Assembly: GCA_014872805.1 (NCBI GenBank)
Contig: WKFN01000003.1
Span: 1-64,000, forward strand
Direction of reading: 5' to 3'
Source: Opacimonas sp014872805
Lineage (GTDB): Bacteria; Pseudomonadota; Gammaproteobacteria; Enterobacterales; Alteromonadaceae
DNA: 64,000 nt
This document shows, piece after piece, positions 16,512-25,417 of the stretch; position 1 is the stretch's first letter, and each line of letters starts with the position of its first letter. A model generated the notes under the pieces. It was not told the DNA's origin. It searched no databases and saw only the letters and a program-made list of their open reading frames with translations. A program made the translations under genes and the position numbers.

Positions 16512-16856
16512 ATGCGCTATTTCACAATAACCGACATCACTAATAAAGAAGAATTTAATTGTCGTGAGAATGAATACGTTCTCTATGCAATGCAGCGTAG
16601 CGGAAGAAAATGCATTCCTGTTGGATGCAAAGGTGGCGGTTGTGGCGTATGTCGAATCAGTATTATTTCTGGTACGCCAGATTTCGGTCCCATGAGCAAA
16701 CTACATGTCACCGAAGAAGAGAAAAATAGCGGGTATGCACTGGCTTGTCGTATTAAGCCAAAAAGTAACATGTCTTTTGAGTGCGCACCTAAACCAAAGG
16801 CTTCAACAAATCAAGAAGCCAGTACAAACTTGCAACTAAAAGAGGTTTCACAATGA
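16512..16856 (+). CDS. dmpQ: Chloroplast-type ferredoxin DmpQ/XylT
   Basis: A 114-residue [2Fe-2S] ferredoxin starting at MRYFTITD; an upstream in-frame ATG lies inside dmpP. Cluster ligands are in CKGGGCGVC plus a later cysteine (ALACRI). XylT/DmpQ re-reduces the iron of catechol 2,3-dioxygenase after oxidative inactivation, which suits its place before dmpB. The stop and the next start overlap (ATGA). Confidence 0.93.
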   Translation: MRYFTITDITNKEEFNCRENEYVLYAMQRSGRKCIPVGCKGGGCGVCRISIISGTPDFGPMSKLHVTEEEKNSGYALACRIKPKSNMSFECAPKPKASTNQEASTNLQLKEVSQ

Positions 16857-17776
16857 AAAAAGGTATCATGAGACCAGGACACGTACAAATACGTGTATTG
16901 GATATGGAAGCTGCACTCAAACATTATGTTGATTTGCTTGGGTTAATTGAAACAGACAGAGATGAATCAGGCAGAGTGTATTTAAAGGCTTGGTCCGAAG
17001 TAGATAAGTTTTCTGTAGTTTTGCGAGAAGCTGATGAACCTGGCTGCGACTTTATGGCTTTCAAAGTGGTCGATGAAGAAGCTTTGGTTCAATTAGAAAA
17101 AGACTTAGTAAGCTTTGGATGCGATATCACACATATAGAGGCTGGTGAATTAAAGGATTGCGGACGCCGTGTTCAATTTACATCTGCTTCGGGGCACTGT
17201 TTTGAGCTATATACAGATAAAAAATATACTGGCAAATGGGGTTTAAAGGAAGTTAACCCAGAGGCATGGCCACGCAATTTGACTGGCATGAAGGCCGTTC
17301 GTTTTGATCATTGTTTATTTTATGGTGATGCATTAGCCGAGACATACGACCTCTTTGTAAATGTACTTGGGTTTTACCTAGCTGAGCAAGTGCTTGATCC
17401 AAATGGAAACCGTATAGCGCAATTCCTTTCACTCTCCACTAAAGCACATGACATTGCGTTTATCATGCACGAAGAAAAAGGTAAATTCCATCATGCTTCT
17501 TTCTATCTGGAAACATGGGAAGATATTTTGCGAGCAGCTGATTTGATTTCCATGGAAGACGTGCCAATTGATATCGGCCCTACTCGTCACGGCTTGACTC
17601 ATGGTAAGACTATATACTTCTTTGATCCATCAGGTAATCGCACTGAAGTATTTGCCGGCGGGGATTATAACTATCCAGACCATAAACCCGTCACTTGGTC
17701 ATCCGAAGATCTTGGAAAAGCAATTTTCTATCACGACCGCGTACTGAATGAAAGATTCTTGTCAGTTCTCACTTAA
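16853..17776 (+). CDS. dmpB: Catechol 2,3-dioxygenase
   Basis: A 307-residue extradiol dioxygenase opening catechol to 2-hydroxymuconic semialdehyde. Two glyoxalase-fold domains are visible (about 7-120 and 150-270). Iron ligands H153, H214 and E265, and the second-sphere residues H199, H246 and Y255, fall at exactly the same numbers as in XylE of plasmid TOL, so this is a class I.2 enzyme. Translation is coupled to dmpQ by the ATGA overlap. A hairpin follows at 17785-17798. Confidence 0.97.
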   Translation: MKKGIMRPGHVQIRVLDMEAALKHYVDLLGLIETDRDESGRVYLKAWSEVDKFSVVLREADEPGCDFMAFKVVDEEALVQLEKDLVSFGCDITHIEAGELKDCGRRVQFTSASGHCFELYTDKKYTGKWGLKEVNPEAWPRNLTGMKAVRFDHCLFYGDALAETYDLFVNVLGFYLAEQVLDPNGNRIAQFLSLSTKAHDIAFIMHEEKGKFHHASFYLETWEDILRAADLISMEDVPIDIGPTRHGLTHGKTIYFFDPSGNRTEVFAGGDYNYPDHKPVTWSSEDLGKAIFYHDRVLNERFLSVLT

Positions 17777-17784
17777 TAAATTAA

Positions 17785-17798
17785 CGGGCGAAAGCCCG
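17785..17798 (+). other. GNRA-type hairpin between dmpB and dmpC
   Basis: CGGGC-GAAA-GCCCG forms a 5-bp GC stem with a stable GAAA tetraloop in the 72-bp gap. There is no T run, so it is not a normal terminator. It could be an RNA-processing or stability element separating phenol-to-semialdehyde genes from lower-pathway genes. Confidence 0.6.
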
Positions 17799-17848
17799 CT
17801 TATTTAAGCGTCCACCAAACTCTCAATATTCGGAAAAAAGAGATAAGA

Positions 17849-19309
17849 ATGAAAGAATACAAACATTTTATCAATGGTGATTATGTCGGTTCTCAAAGTG
17901 GTAAAACATTTGAGAACCGCTGCCCCGTTGATAACCATTTATTAGGTATGGTCCATGAAGCAGATAAACAAGATGTAGACCTAGCGGTTAAATCTGCAAA
18001 AACAGCGTTAAAGGGTCCGTGGGGTAAGATGTCCCAAAGCCAGCGCACCGAATTATTGAATAAAGTAGCAGATAGAATCAATGAGCGTTTTGACGAGTTC
18101 TTAGAAGCAGAATGTCTAGATACAGGAAAGCCTCATAGTATTGCCCGCCACATTGATATTCCAAGAGGTGCCGCAAATTTTAAAGCGTTTTCGGAAACAC
18201 TTGCCAATCATCCAACTGAAAGCTTCAGGCTAGATACACCTGATGGAAATGGTGCTGTGAACGTAGGGCACCGCACTCCAAAGGGAGTAATTGCTGTAGT
18301 TTCACCATGGAATCTACCACTTTTGTTAATGACTTGGAAAGTGGGCCCTGCACTAGCCTGTGGTAATACGGTGGTAGTTAAACCTTCAGAAGAGACGCCT
18401 GCAACCACAACATTGCTAGGTGAAGTCATGAACGAATGTGGTGTACCTGCTGGCGTATTTAACGTTGTACATGGATTCGGGGCCGGCTCTGCCGGAGAAT
18501 TTTTGACGACTCACCCTCTAGTAGATGCGATTACTTTTACCGGCGAAACCTCAACAGGTGAAGCGATAGTAAAGGCAGCGGCTTTAGGTTTACGCAGTAT
18601 ATCCATGGAATGTGGCGGTAAAAACCCAGGCATTGTATTTGCTGATTGCGACATGGACAAAGCGGTTGAAGGTACTATGCGCTCTGCCTTCGTCAATTGC
18701 GGACAAGTATGTTTGGGAACCGAACGTGTCTATGTTGAACGACCTATATTTGATGAATTTGTAAAACGTCTCAAGGAAGGCGTCGCTAAGTTAAAACTTG
18801 GCCGACCTGAAGATGAAGGCGCAAATTTTGGCCCATTGGTAAGCCTTGAGCATCGAAATAAGGTCCATTCATATTACAAATTAGCAGTGGAAGAAGGCGC
18901 AAGTGTTGAAATTGGAGGCGGTATTCCTGACATGGGCGAAGCACTGAACGATGGTGCGTGGATAGAACCCACTATATGGACAGGCTTGCCTGATGACGCT
19001 CGAGTAATCAAAGAAGAAATTTTTGGTCCATGTTGCCATATTCGACCTTTTGATACTGAAGAAGAGGTGATCGCTTTAGCGAATGATACTAACTATGGGC
19101 TTGCCGCGACTATTTGGTCAGAAAACAGTGCTCGAAGCATTCGCGTTGCTGAACAAATGGAAACAGGTTTAGTTTGGATAAACAGCTGGTTTTTGCGTGA
19201 TTTGAGAACAGCTTTTGGTGGGGCAAAGCAATCAGGTATCGGTCGAGAAGGTGGCGTTCATGGACTTGAATTTTACACAGAATTAAAAAACATCTGCATA
19301 AAATTATAG
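17849..19309 (+). CDS. dmpC: 2-hydroxymuconic semialdehyde dehydrogenase
   Basis: A 486-residue NAD-dependent aldehyde dehydrogenase that oxidises 2-hydroxymuconic semialdehyde to 2-hydroxymuconate (4-oxalocrotonate branch). The catalytic cysteine is C288 in NCGQVCLG and the general base E254 in SMECGGKNPG. The cofactor-binding region GETSTGEA lies before it. Length and operon place agree with DmpC/XylG. AAAAAGAGA precedes the start. Confidence 0.95.
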   Translation: MKEYKHFINGDYVGSQSGKTFENRCPVDNHLLGMVHEADKQDVDLAVKSAKTALKGPWGKMSQSQRTELLNKVADRINERFDEFLEAECLDTGKPHSIARHIDIPRGAANFKAFSETLANHPTESFRLDTPDGNGAVNVGHRTPKGVIAVVSPWNLPLLLMTWKVGPALACGNTVVVKPSEETPATTTLLGEVMNECGVPAGVFNVVHGFGAGSAGEFLTTHPLVDAITFTGETSTGEAIVKAAALGLRSISMECGGKNPGIVFADCDMDKAVEGTMRSAFVNCGQVCLGTERVYVERPIFDEFVKRLKEGVAKLKLGRPEDEGANFGPLVSLEHRNKVHSYYKLAVEEGASVEIGGGIPDMGEALNDGAWIEPTIWTGLPDDARVIKEEIFGPCCHIRPFDTEEEVIALANDTNYGLAATIWSENSARSIRVAEQMETGLVWINSWFLRDLRTAFGGAKQSGIGREGGVHGLEFYTELKNICIKL

Positions 19310-19359
19310 TGGCAAATACGCTAATTATTCACTCATAAATTGGTAACACGGATAAATTA

Positions 19360-20190
19360 ATGAGCAAAGTACAAAATCCAGAAATTGGAAGAACTATTAA
19401 TGTAAATGGCATCAAAACCAACTTGCATGATATCGGAACCGGACAACCGGTGATGTTAATCCATGGTTCAGGCCCTGGTGTTACAGCATGGGCAAATTGG
19501 CGTTTGGTTATGCCTGAATTATCAAAACACTATCGCGTATTAGCACCCGATATGCTTGGTTTTGGTTTTACCGAAAGACCGACCAACACTCAGTGCAATG
19601 TTGACCGTTGGGTCAACCATGCTATTGGAATATTAGACGCACTAGATATTGAACAATGCGACTTAGTTGGAAACTCGTTCGGAGGAGGAATAGCGCTCGC
19701 GTTGGCTATTCGACACCCGAAAAGAGTTCGACGATTAATATTAATGGGTAGCGTGGGTGTTCCTTTCATACTAACACCAGGTCTAGATGCTGTATGGGGC
19801 TATAGCCCTTCGCTGACAACGATGAAAGGCTTATTAGATATATTTGCTTATGATCGTAATTTAGTAACAGACGAACTTGCAGAATTACGATACGAAGCAA
19901 GTATTCGTCCTGGTTTTCATGAAGCATTTTCGTCCATGTTTCCAGCCCCTCGCCAGCGTTGGGTAGATGCACTTGCAAGCAAAGAGGCTGACATTCGCGC
20001 AATTCAGCATGAGACGCTCATTATGCATGGAAGAGAAGATCTAATTATACCCTTGTATACCAGTCAAAAATTGTTTGAGTGGATACCTAAATCACAGCTT
20101 CATGTGTTTGGTCAATGCGGGCATTGGACGCAAATCGAACATGCGGCCCGCTTTTCAACGCTAGTAAGTAATTTTTTAGCAGAAATATAA
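19360..20190 (+). CDS. dmpD: 2-hydroxymuconic semialdehyde hydrolase
   Basis: A 276-residue alpha/beta hydrolase for the hydrolytic branch, which releases formate from 2-hydroxymuconic semialdehyde and acetate from the methylated form. The nucleophile is S106 in GNSFGGG, the oxyanion region is HGSGPG (35-40), the acid lies in HGREDLIIP and the histidine in CGHWTQIEH near the C-terminus. Having both DmpC and DmpD suggests the strain can use phenol and methylphenols. Confidence 0.95.
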   Translation: MSKVQNPEIGRTINVNGIKTNLHDIGTGQPVMLIHGSGPGVTAWANWRLVMPELSKHYRVLAPDMLGFGFTERPTNTQCNVDRWVNHAIGILDALDIEQCDLVGNSFGGGIALALAIRHPKRVRRLILMGSVGVPFILTPGLDAVWGYSPSLTTMKGLLDIFAYDRNLVTDELAELRYEASIRPGFHEAFSSMFPAPRQRWVDALASKEADIRAIQHETLIMHGREDLIIPLYTSQKLFEWIPKSQLHVFGQCGHWTQIEHAARFSTLVSNFLAEI

Positions 20191-20217
20191 ACACAGTAGC
20201 AAGAAACTGAGAATTTT

Positions 20218-21003
20218 ATGAACAAAGAACAGATAAAAGCCTGCGGGGATGAGCTATACAATGCACTGACCCAACAACATACTTTGAAACCACTAACTGA
20301 GAGATTTGACGACATTAGTATAGAGGACGCTTATCATATTTCACTGCAAATGGTTGAGCGAAGAGTGCAAGCAGGAGCCAAGATAATAGGCAAAAAAATT
20401 GGGGTCACTTCTAAAACTGTTCAAAACATGCTGAATGTGCATCAACCAGACTTTGGATATTTAACGCATGATATGGCCTACAGTCAGGGCGAAGAAATGC
20501 CCATTAGTCAAAAGTTGATTCAACCAAAAGCGGAAGGCGAGATAGCCTTTATCTTAAAAAAAGACCTAATCGGACCAGGTATAACCAATGCCGATGTGTT
20601 GGCAGCAACCGACTGTGTTATCCCTTGTTTTGAAGTTGTTGATTCTCGTATAGAGAATTGGAATATCAAAATCCAAGATACCGTCGCAGACAATGCTTCC
20701 TGTGGCTTGTTTGTATTAGGTGATAAAGCGGTTTCTCCAAGCAAAGTAGATTTATCTACGTGCGGCATGGTGGTAGAGAAAAACGGTAAGATTATTTCTA
20801 CCGGAGCAGGTGCCGCAGCATTAGGGAGCCCAGTTAACTGCGTAACATGGCTAGCCAATACACTTGGACAGTTCGGTATTCCACTCAAAGCTGGAGAGGT
20901 TATTTTATCTGGCTCTTTGGTGCCACTAGAGCCGGTGACAGCGGGTGATTTTATGAGTGTTAGTATCGGCGGTATTGGCAATGCGTCCGTGCGTTTTGTA
21001 TAG
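20218..21003 (+). CDS. dmpE: 2-oxopent-4-enoate (2-hydroxypenta-2,4-dienoate) hydratase
   Basis: A 261-residue member of the hydratase/decarboxylase family that adds water to 2-hydroxypentadienoate to give 4-hydroxy-2-oxovalerate. Shared motifs are KKIGVTS near 60, PKAEGEIAF near 102 and DNASCGLFVLG near 160, with metal-binding acidic residues in the second. It is a paralogue of DmpH, with which it forms a complex in strain CF600. It lies 27 bases after dmpD. Confidence 0.95.
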   Translation: MNKEQIKACGDELYNALTQQHTLKPLTERFDDISIEDAYHISLQMVERRVQAGAKIIGKKIGVTSKTVQNMLNVHQPDFGYLTHDMAYSQGEEMPISQKLIQPKAEGEIAFILKKDLIGPGITNADVLAATDCVIPCFEVVDSRIENWNIKIQDTVADNASCGLFVLGDKAVSPSKVDLSTCGMVVEKNGKIISTGAGAAALGSPVNCVTWLANTLGQFGIPLKAGEVILSGSLVPLEPVTAGDFMSVSIGGIGNASVRFV

Positions 21004-21020
21004 ATTAAGGAATATTAGTT

Positions 21021-21932
21021 ATGTCTAAAAAATTAAAAGCGGTCATCATTGGGCCAGGTAATATTGGCACCGATTTACTTATGAAAATCAAACGCTCTGA
21101 ATGGATTGAACCAGTATGGATGGTTGGAATCGACCCAGAGTCTTCCGGTCTTAAACGCGCCGCTGAAATGGGTATCAAAGTGTCCTCAACTGGTTTAGAT
21201 GGCATGCTTGATAAAGTAATAGAAGATGATATCAGGATCGCCTTTGATGCCACATCAGCCTATGTTCACGCAGAAAACAGCCGTAAGCTAAATGAACTTG
21301 GGGTAGTAATGATTGATTTAACACCCGCGGCTATTGGGCCATTTTGCATTCCTCCGGTCAACCTAAAACAGCACGCAGAAAAGCTCGAAATGAATGTGAA
21401 TATGGTCACATGTGGTGGGCAGGCGACTATTCCTATGGTGGCGGCGGTGTCACAAGTTCAAGATGTAGAATATGGTGAGATTATTGCTACTGTATCGTCT
21501 CGTTCTGTTGGCCCAGGTACACGACAAAATATTGATGAATTCACTCGTACCACATCTGGTGCGGTTGAGAAAGTTGGCGGCGCTAAAAAGGGCAAAGCGA
21601 TTATCATTATAAACCCTGCTGAACCGCCTCTAATGATGCGCGACACCATTCATTGTTTAACCAAAAACACCCCTGATCAAGAAAGAATTATTGAGTCAGT
21701 ACAAAACATGGTGAAAGAAGTCCAAAAATATGTACCAGGTTACAAGTTAGTAAATGGACCTGTTTTTGATGGCAATAAAGTTTCTGTATTTATGGAAGTG
21801 AAAGGTTTAGGCGATTTCTTACCCGAATATGCAGGTAACCTTGACATTATGACGGCAGCAGGGCTACGCACAGCGGAAATGTTTGCTGAAGAAGCATATA
21901 ACCAAACAATCACCTTACCAGCGAGAGGGTAA
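21021..21932 (+). CDS. dmpF: Acetaldehyde dehydrogenase (acylating)
   Basis: A 303-residue enzyme converting acetaldehyde, NAD and CoA to acetyl-CoA. The N-terminal GPGNIGTD (11-18) binds NAD and the active-site cysteine is C131 in VTCGGQATIP. It forms a channelled complex with the aldolase DmpG encoded 4 bases later, so toxic acetaldehyde is not released. AAGGAATATT precedes the start. Confidence 0.96.
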   Translation: MSKKLKAVIIGPGNIGTDLLMKIKRSEWIEPVWMVGIDPESSGLKRAAEMGIKVSSTGLDGMLDKVIEDDIRIAFDATSAYVHAENSRKLNELGVVMIDLTPAAIGPFCIPPVNLKQHAEKLEMNVNMVTCGGQATIPMVAAVSQVQDVEYGEIIATVSSRSVGPGTRQNIDEFTRTTSGAVEKVGGAKKGKAIIIINPAEPPLMMRDTIHCLTKNTPDQERIIESVQNMVKEVQKYVPGYKLVNGPVFDGNKVSVFMEVKGLGDFLPEYAGNLDIMTAAGLRTAEMFAEEAYNQTITLPARG

Positions 21933-21936
21933 CGCA

Positions 21937-22965
21937 ATGGATTTAACAGGTAAAAAAGTGACATTACATGATATGAGTTTACGAGATGGTATGCATGCAA
22001 AGCAACATCAAATATCAACTGAACAAATGGTGGCGATTGCAACTGGACTCGATGAAGCGGGTATTCCGCTTATTGAAGTGACTCATGGCGACGGATTAGG
22101 GGGCTCATCTTTAAATTATGGCTTTCCAGCACATAGCGATGAAGAATACTTACAAGCCGTTGTGCCGAAGATGAAAAATGCCAAGATATCAGCGTTATTA
22201 TTACCCGGTATTGGTACGGTTGACCACCTGAAAATGGCAAATGACTATGGCGTAAATACCATCAGAGTAGCCACACATTGCACTGAGGCAGATGTGTCTG
22301 AGCAACATATAGGTATGGCTGCAAAAATGGGTATGGACACTGTCGGCTTTTTGATGATGGCGCACATGGTGACCGCAGAAAAACTACTAGAGCAAGCCAA
22401 GCTGATGGAAAGTTACGGCGCAAACTGTATTTATTGCACTGATTCGGCAGGGTATATGTTACCTGATGAAGTAACACATAAAATTGGCTATTTACGTGCT
22501 GAACTTAACTCCACCACCGAACTCGGCTTTCATGGCCATCATAATATGGGCATGGCCATAGCAAACTCATTGGCAGCGGTTGAAGCTGGCGCAAATCGTA
22601 TCGATGGTTCGGTTGCGGGTTTAGGTGCAGGCGCTGGTAATACACCTCTAGAGGTATTTGTTGCTGTACTCGACAGAATGCATGCTATTCATGGTACTGA
22701 CTTGTATAAAGTAATGGACGTTGCAGAAGACTTAGTGGTGCCACTAATGGATCACCCAATACGGGTTGACAGAAACGCGTTAACGCTCGGCTATGCGGGT
22801 GTATATAGTTCATTTTTACTATTCGCGCAACGAGCCGAAGCAAAATATGGCGTTCAAGCGCGCGATCTTTTAGTTGAACTGGGCAAGCGAGGCACTGTAG
22901 GCGGACAAGAAGATATGATTGAAGATTTAGCTTTAACCATGTCAAAAGAAAAAGGCTTAATATAA
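21937..22965 (+). CDS. dmpG: 4-hydroxy-2-oxovalerate aldolase
   Basis: A 342-residue TIM-barrel aldolase (DRE-TIM/HMG-CoA lyase-like family) splitting 4-hydroxy-2-oxovalerate to pyruvate and acetaldehyde. The start MDLTGKKVTLHDMSLRDG is preceded by GAGAGGG; a frame beginning at 21883 would lie inside dmpF. SLRDGMHAK contains the catalytic Arg-Asp and GFHGHHNMG the metal-binding histidines. The stop overlaps the start of dmpH by one base. Confidence 0.96.
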   Translation: MDLTGKKVTLHDMSLRDGMHAKQHQISTEQMVAIATGLDEAGIPLIEVTHGDGLGGSSLNYGFPAHSDEEYLQAVVPKMKNAKISALLLPGIGTVDHLKMANDYGVNTIRVATHCTEADVSEQHIGMAAKMGMDTVGFLMMAHMVTAEKLLEQAKLMESYGANCIYCTDSAGYMLPDEVTHKIGYLRAELNSTTELGFHGHHNMGMAIANSLAAVEAGANRIDGSVAGLGAGAGNTPLEVFVAVLDRMHAIHGTDLYKVMDVAEDLVVPLMDHPIRVDRNALTLGYAGVYSSFLLFAQRAEAKYGVQARDLLVELGKRGTVGGQEDMIEDLALTMSKEKGLI

Positions 22966-23756
22966 TGGGAAATTTAAACAAACAACAAATAGAAAATCTA
23001 GCAGAGCACCTAGAAAACGCCGAACTACAAGCTCATGACGTAACTAAAATAACCGATGAATTCCCTGATATGACCTATGAAGATGCATTTGATATTCAAT
23101 GGGAAATTAGGCGTCGTAAAGAAGCACGCGGCAATAAAATAGTTGGTATGAAAATGGGGTTAACATCTTGGGCAAAAATGGCACAGATGGGCGTTGAACA
23201 TCCTTGCTATGGTTTTCTGGCTGATTATTTCTCCATACCCGATGGCGGTGAAATCAAGCATGATGAACTCATTCACCCAAAAGTAGAGGCTGAATTAGCC
23301 TTTGTGACCAAGGCGCCATTACAGGGCCCAGGAATACATATAGGTGACGTATTGCGGGCAACAGATTTTGTTATGCCGGCAGTCGAAATCATTGACTCAC
23401 GCTACCGAGATTTCAAATTCGATTTAAAAAGCGTAATTGCCGACAATTCGTCATCTAGTCGTTTTGTTGCAGGCGGCAACATGGCAAAACCAGAAGACTT
23501 AGATTTAAAAAATCTAGGTGTAGTGATGGAAATCAATGGTGAAGTTGTGCAATTAGGCGCAGGTGCCGCAGTACTTGGACACCCTGCTTCTTCTGTTGCT
23601 ATGTTAGCAAATATGTTAGCTGAGCGAGGAGAACATATTCCAGCTGGTACGTTTATTATGATTGGTGCAATTACAGCTGCCGTTTCTGTGAAAAAAGGTG
23701 ACAACTTTACCGTTCGTTATCAAGGCTTGGGCACAGTATCAGGCAAATTTGTTTAG
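22965..23756 (+). CDS. dmpH: 4-oxalocrotonate decarboxylase
   Basis: A 263-residue protein of the same family as DmpE, decarboxylating 4-oxalocrotonate to 2-oxopent-4-enoate. Shared motifs include GMKMGLTS near 61, PKVEAELAF near 104 and DNSSSSRFVAGG near 163. The start overlaps the dmpG stop (TAATG). The decarboxylase assignment over hydratase rests on position and closer resemblance to DmpH-type sequences. Confidence 0.93.
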   Translation: MGNLNKQQIENLAEHLENAELQAHDVTKITDEFPDMTYEDAFDIQWEIRRRKEARGNKIVGMKMGLTSWAKMAQMGVEHPCYGFLADYFSIPDGGEIKHDELIHPKVEAELAFVTKAPLQGPGIHIGDVLRATDFVMPAVEIIDSRYRDFKFDLKSVIADNSSSSRFVAGGNMAKPEDLDLKNLGVVMEINGEVVQLGAGAAVLGHPASSVAMLANMLAERGEHIPAGTFIMIGAITAAVSVKKGDNFTVRYQGLGTVSGKFV

Positions 23757-23770
23757 AAAGGAGAATTATT

Positions 23771-23962
23771 ATGCCAATAGCACAACTGTATATCTTAGAA
23801 GGCCGCACCGACATACAAAAAGAAAATTTGATCAGTGAAGTTACAGATGCAATGGTCAGAGCAATTGATGCGCCGAAAGATCGCGTCAGAGTTATAATCA
23901 CTGAAATGCCAAAAACTCACTTTGGGATTGGTGGTGAATCGGCTAGTAAAGTGAAGAAATAA
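23771..23962 (+). CDS. dmpI: 4-oxalocrotonate tautomerase
   Basis: A 63-residue tautomerase that turns the 2-hydroxymuconate enol into 4-oxalocrotonate. After Met removal the catalytic residue is the N-terminal proline (MPIAQLYILEG). Conserved arginines occur in the DRVRVIITE segment and the length is typical. AAAGGAG precedes the ATG. It is the last gene of the operon, followed by a terminator. Confidence 0.95.
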   Translation: MPIAQLYILEGRTDIQKENLISEVTDAMVRAIDAPKDRVRVIITEMPKTHFGIGGESASKVKK

Positions 23963-23993
23963 AATAAAGTGGGCGAAGCTTAATAACTGATTA

Positions 23994-24026
23994 AAAAAAC
24001 CACAGATTTTATATCTGTGGTTTTTT
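23994..24026 (+). terminator. Terminator of the dmp operon (bidirectional)
   Basis: CCACAGAT (24000-24007) pairs with ATCTGTGG (24013-24020), flanked by A and T runs on the two sides. It ends the dmp operon and, read from the other strand, can also end the converging glutathione transferase gene. Confidence 0.9.
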
Positions 24027-24048
24027 GTATGTATTTAAGACTTTATTG

Positions 24049-24840
24049 CTAGCTAGTCAGATGCAATTTAATTTTTGGCCAGCTTTCTCGGCCTTTACGC
24101 CCTAACGCTTCAAATGTGCTGCGAGGAACTTCAGCAATGACAGCTTCTTGATAAGATTGTCTTGCTCTACAGTTAGCATACCATTGCGTAACTTTTGGAA
24201 ACTTTTCTTCATATATCCCGGTCCATTCAAATTGATGCAAAGTTTGAAAATAAGGGGAAACACATATGTCAGCAAGGCTAAACTCGTTTCCCACCAACCA
24301 TTTGTGTTGGCTAAGTGCTTTTTCCATATCTACTATCGTTTTATAGTAAGTTTTTACAGCATCGCTTACATCTGGCGCATCCAGACCATACTGAATTAAA
24401 CGCTTTTGTCGCTCTCGTCTTGGCTTCTCCGGTATTTTCGAGAGCAAAACGTTCCGCTCATCTTCACTTCGTTTTAGCATTGAGTCTCGCATTATCATCG
24501 GCCATTGTATTGCCCCACAAGAAGGGTGTAACTTCACATCTACATGCTTCATCCAAAAACGCATTTGTGATTTTAAGATAGGGTCATTAGGCCGAAATGA
24601 TACCTCCGGATATGCATCCTCTAGATATTCGCAAATGATAGAAGACTCTATAATTGGCGTACCGCAGTCCACTAAAGTTGGTACCACTCCCAATGGATTC
24701 AATTTTAAATATTCAGGTTTTAGATTTTCTTTATCAGGCAAGCTAACATGATGTTTTGTCGAATTTAAGCCCTTTTCTAATAGCAACAATCTCACTTTTT
24801 GGGCACATGGGGACATCGGGTGTGTGTAGAGCTCTATCAT
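24049..24840 (-). CDS. Glutathione S-transferase family protein
   Basis: A 263-residue protein with an N-terminal thioredoxin-fold GST domain (residues 1-78; THPMSPCAQKVRLLLLEKG, then GVVPTLVDCGTPIIES with the cis-proline) and an all-helical C-terminal domain (about 90-230). GSTs are often found beside aromatic or haloaromatic degradation genes, where they conjugate or dehalogenate reactive products. It converges on dmpI and is not part of that operon. SPCAQ near residue 10 may supply the catalytic Ser or Cys. The substrate is unknown. Confidence 0.85.
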   Translation of the reverse strand: MIELYTHPMSPCAQKVRLLLLEKGLNSTKHHVSLPDKENLKPEYLKLNPLGVVPTLVDCGTPIIESSIICEYLEDAYPEVSFRPNDPILKSQMRFWMKHVDVKLHPSCGAIQWPMIMRDSMLKRSEDERNVLLSKIPEKPRRERQKRLIQYGLDAPDVSDAVKTYYKTIVDMEKALSQHKWLVGNEFSLADICVSPYFQTLHQFEWTGIYEEKFPKVTQWYANCRARQSYQEAVIAEVPRSTFEALGRKGRESWPKIKLHLTS

Positions 24841-25417
24841 GAGAAACCTTATAGTGTTAACTTCACAATCTGTTTTTATGCATTTAGCATACCAACATAA
24901 TGATCGAAAATAAGCGATTGAAATACTCTATCTTCTATGAGGCATTATTAATTTCAGGTACAATTATGTTCAGCTTATTGTTTTTATTTTCGAGCATTTG
25001 GTTAATGTTATAAAACTAAATTAAGCATTTAGTGCATAGACAATTGATGGGACCGAGTTTGATTCTCTTTACTCACGAGGCGAACCGGCTGAATTCCCAC
25101 TAAATCGTGTTATCCCTGGTTGGAATGAGGGTGTTCAGTTAATGAGTGAAGGTATCCAGCAAGCTTATCGTCCTACATGTATAAATCTGTATGGCATTCT
25201 AAGACGTTTTATGGCCATATCTGTAATATCATCTAGTTGCAATATCATCCGACCATTATCCATATAGGGGGATACAAACCCGGTCAGTGCGTATTAGTAA
25301 GTAATGGCCTCAGACAAAATGTGACTAGTTTTCTGTATGACTTATTCTGTTAACGGTAAATTTTTACCTGGAGGGGAGTTTATGGCCCATTACCAATAGA
25401 TTCAATAATCCTAAAAA
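24841..25417. other. Gene-poor stretch between GST and integrase
   Basis: This 577-bp region holds the GST upstream region, a broken FKBP gene fragment (from 25043) and a strong ribosome-binding sequence GGAGGGGAG (25370-25378) before an ATG that meets a stop after five codons (25382-25399). It looks like recombination debris at an island edge. No second attachment-site copy was found in it. Confidence 0.6.
25043..25150 (+). pseudogene. FKBP-type peptidyl-prolyl isomerase fragment
   Basis: The frame from 25043 reads IDGTEFDSLYSRGEPAEF followed by PLNRVIPGWNEGVQLMSEG. This is the middle of the FKBP domain of FkpA/Mip-type isomerases (DGTxFDSSxxRGEPAxFPLxxVIPGWxEGLQLM). A stop lies just upstream at 25037, no start or N-terminal half exists, and homology is lost after about 25150, although the frame stays open to about 25267. 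It is a truncated gene copy left by a rearrangement. Confidence 0.85.

Noticed and set aside
20520..20981. 153-residue minus-strand frame inside dmpE
   Set aside because: Shadow of dmpE; its Ser/Pro/Thr-rich composition mirrors the sense codons and shows no domain.
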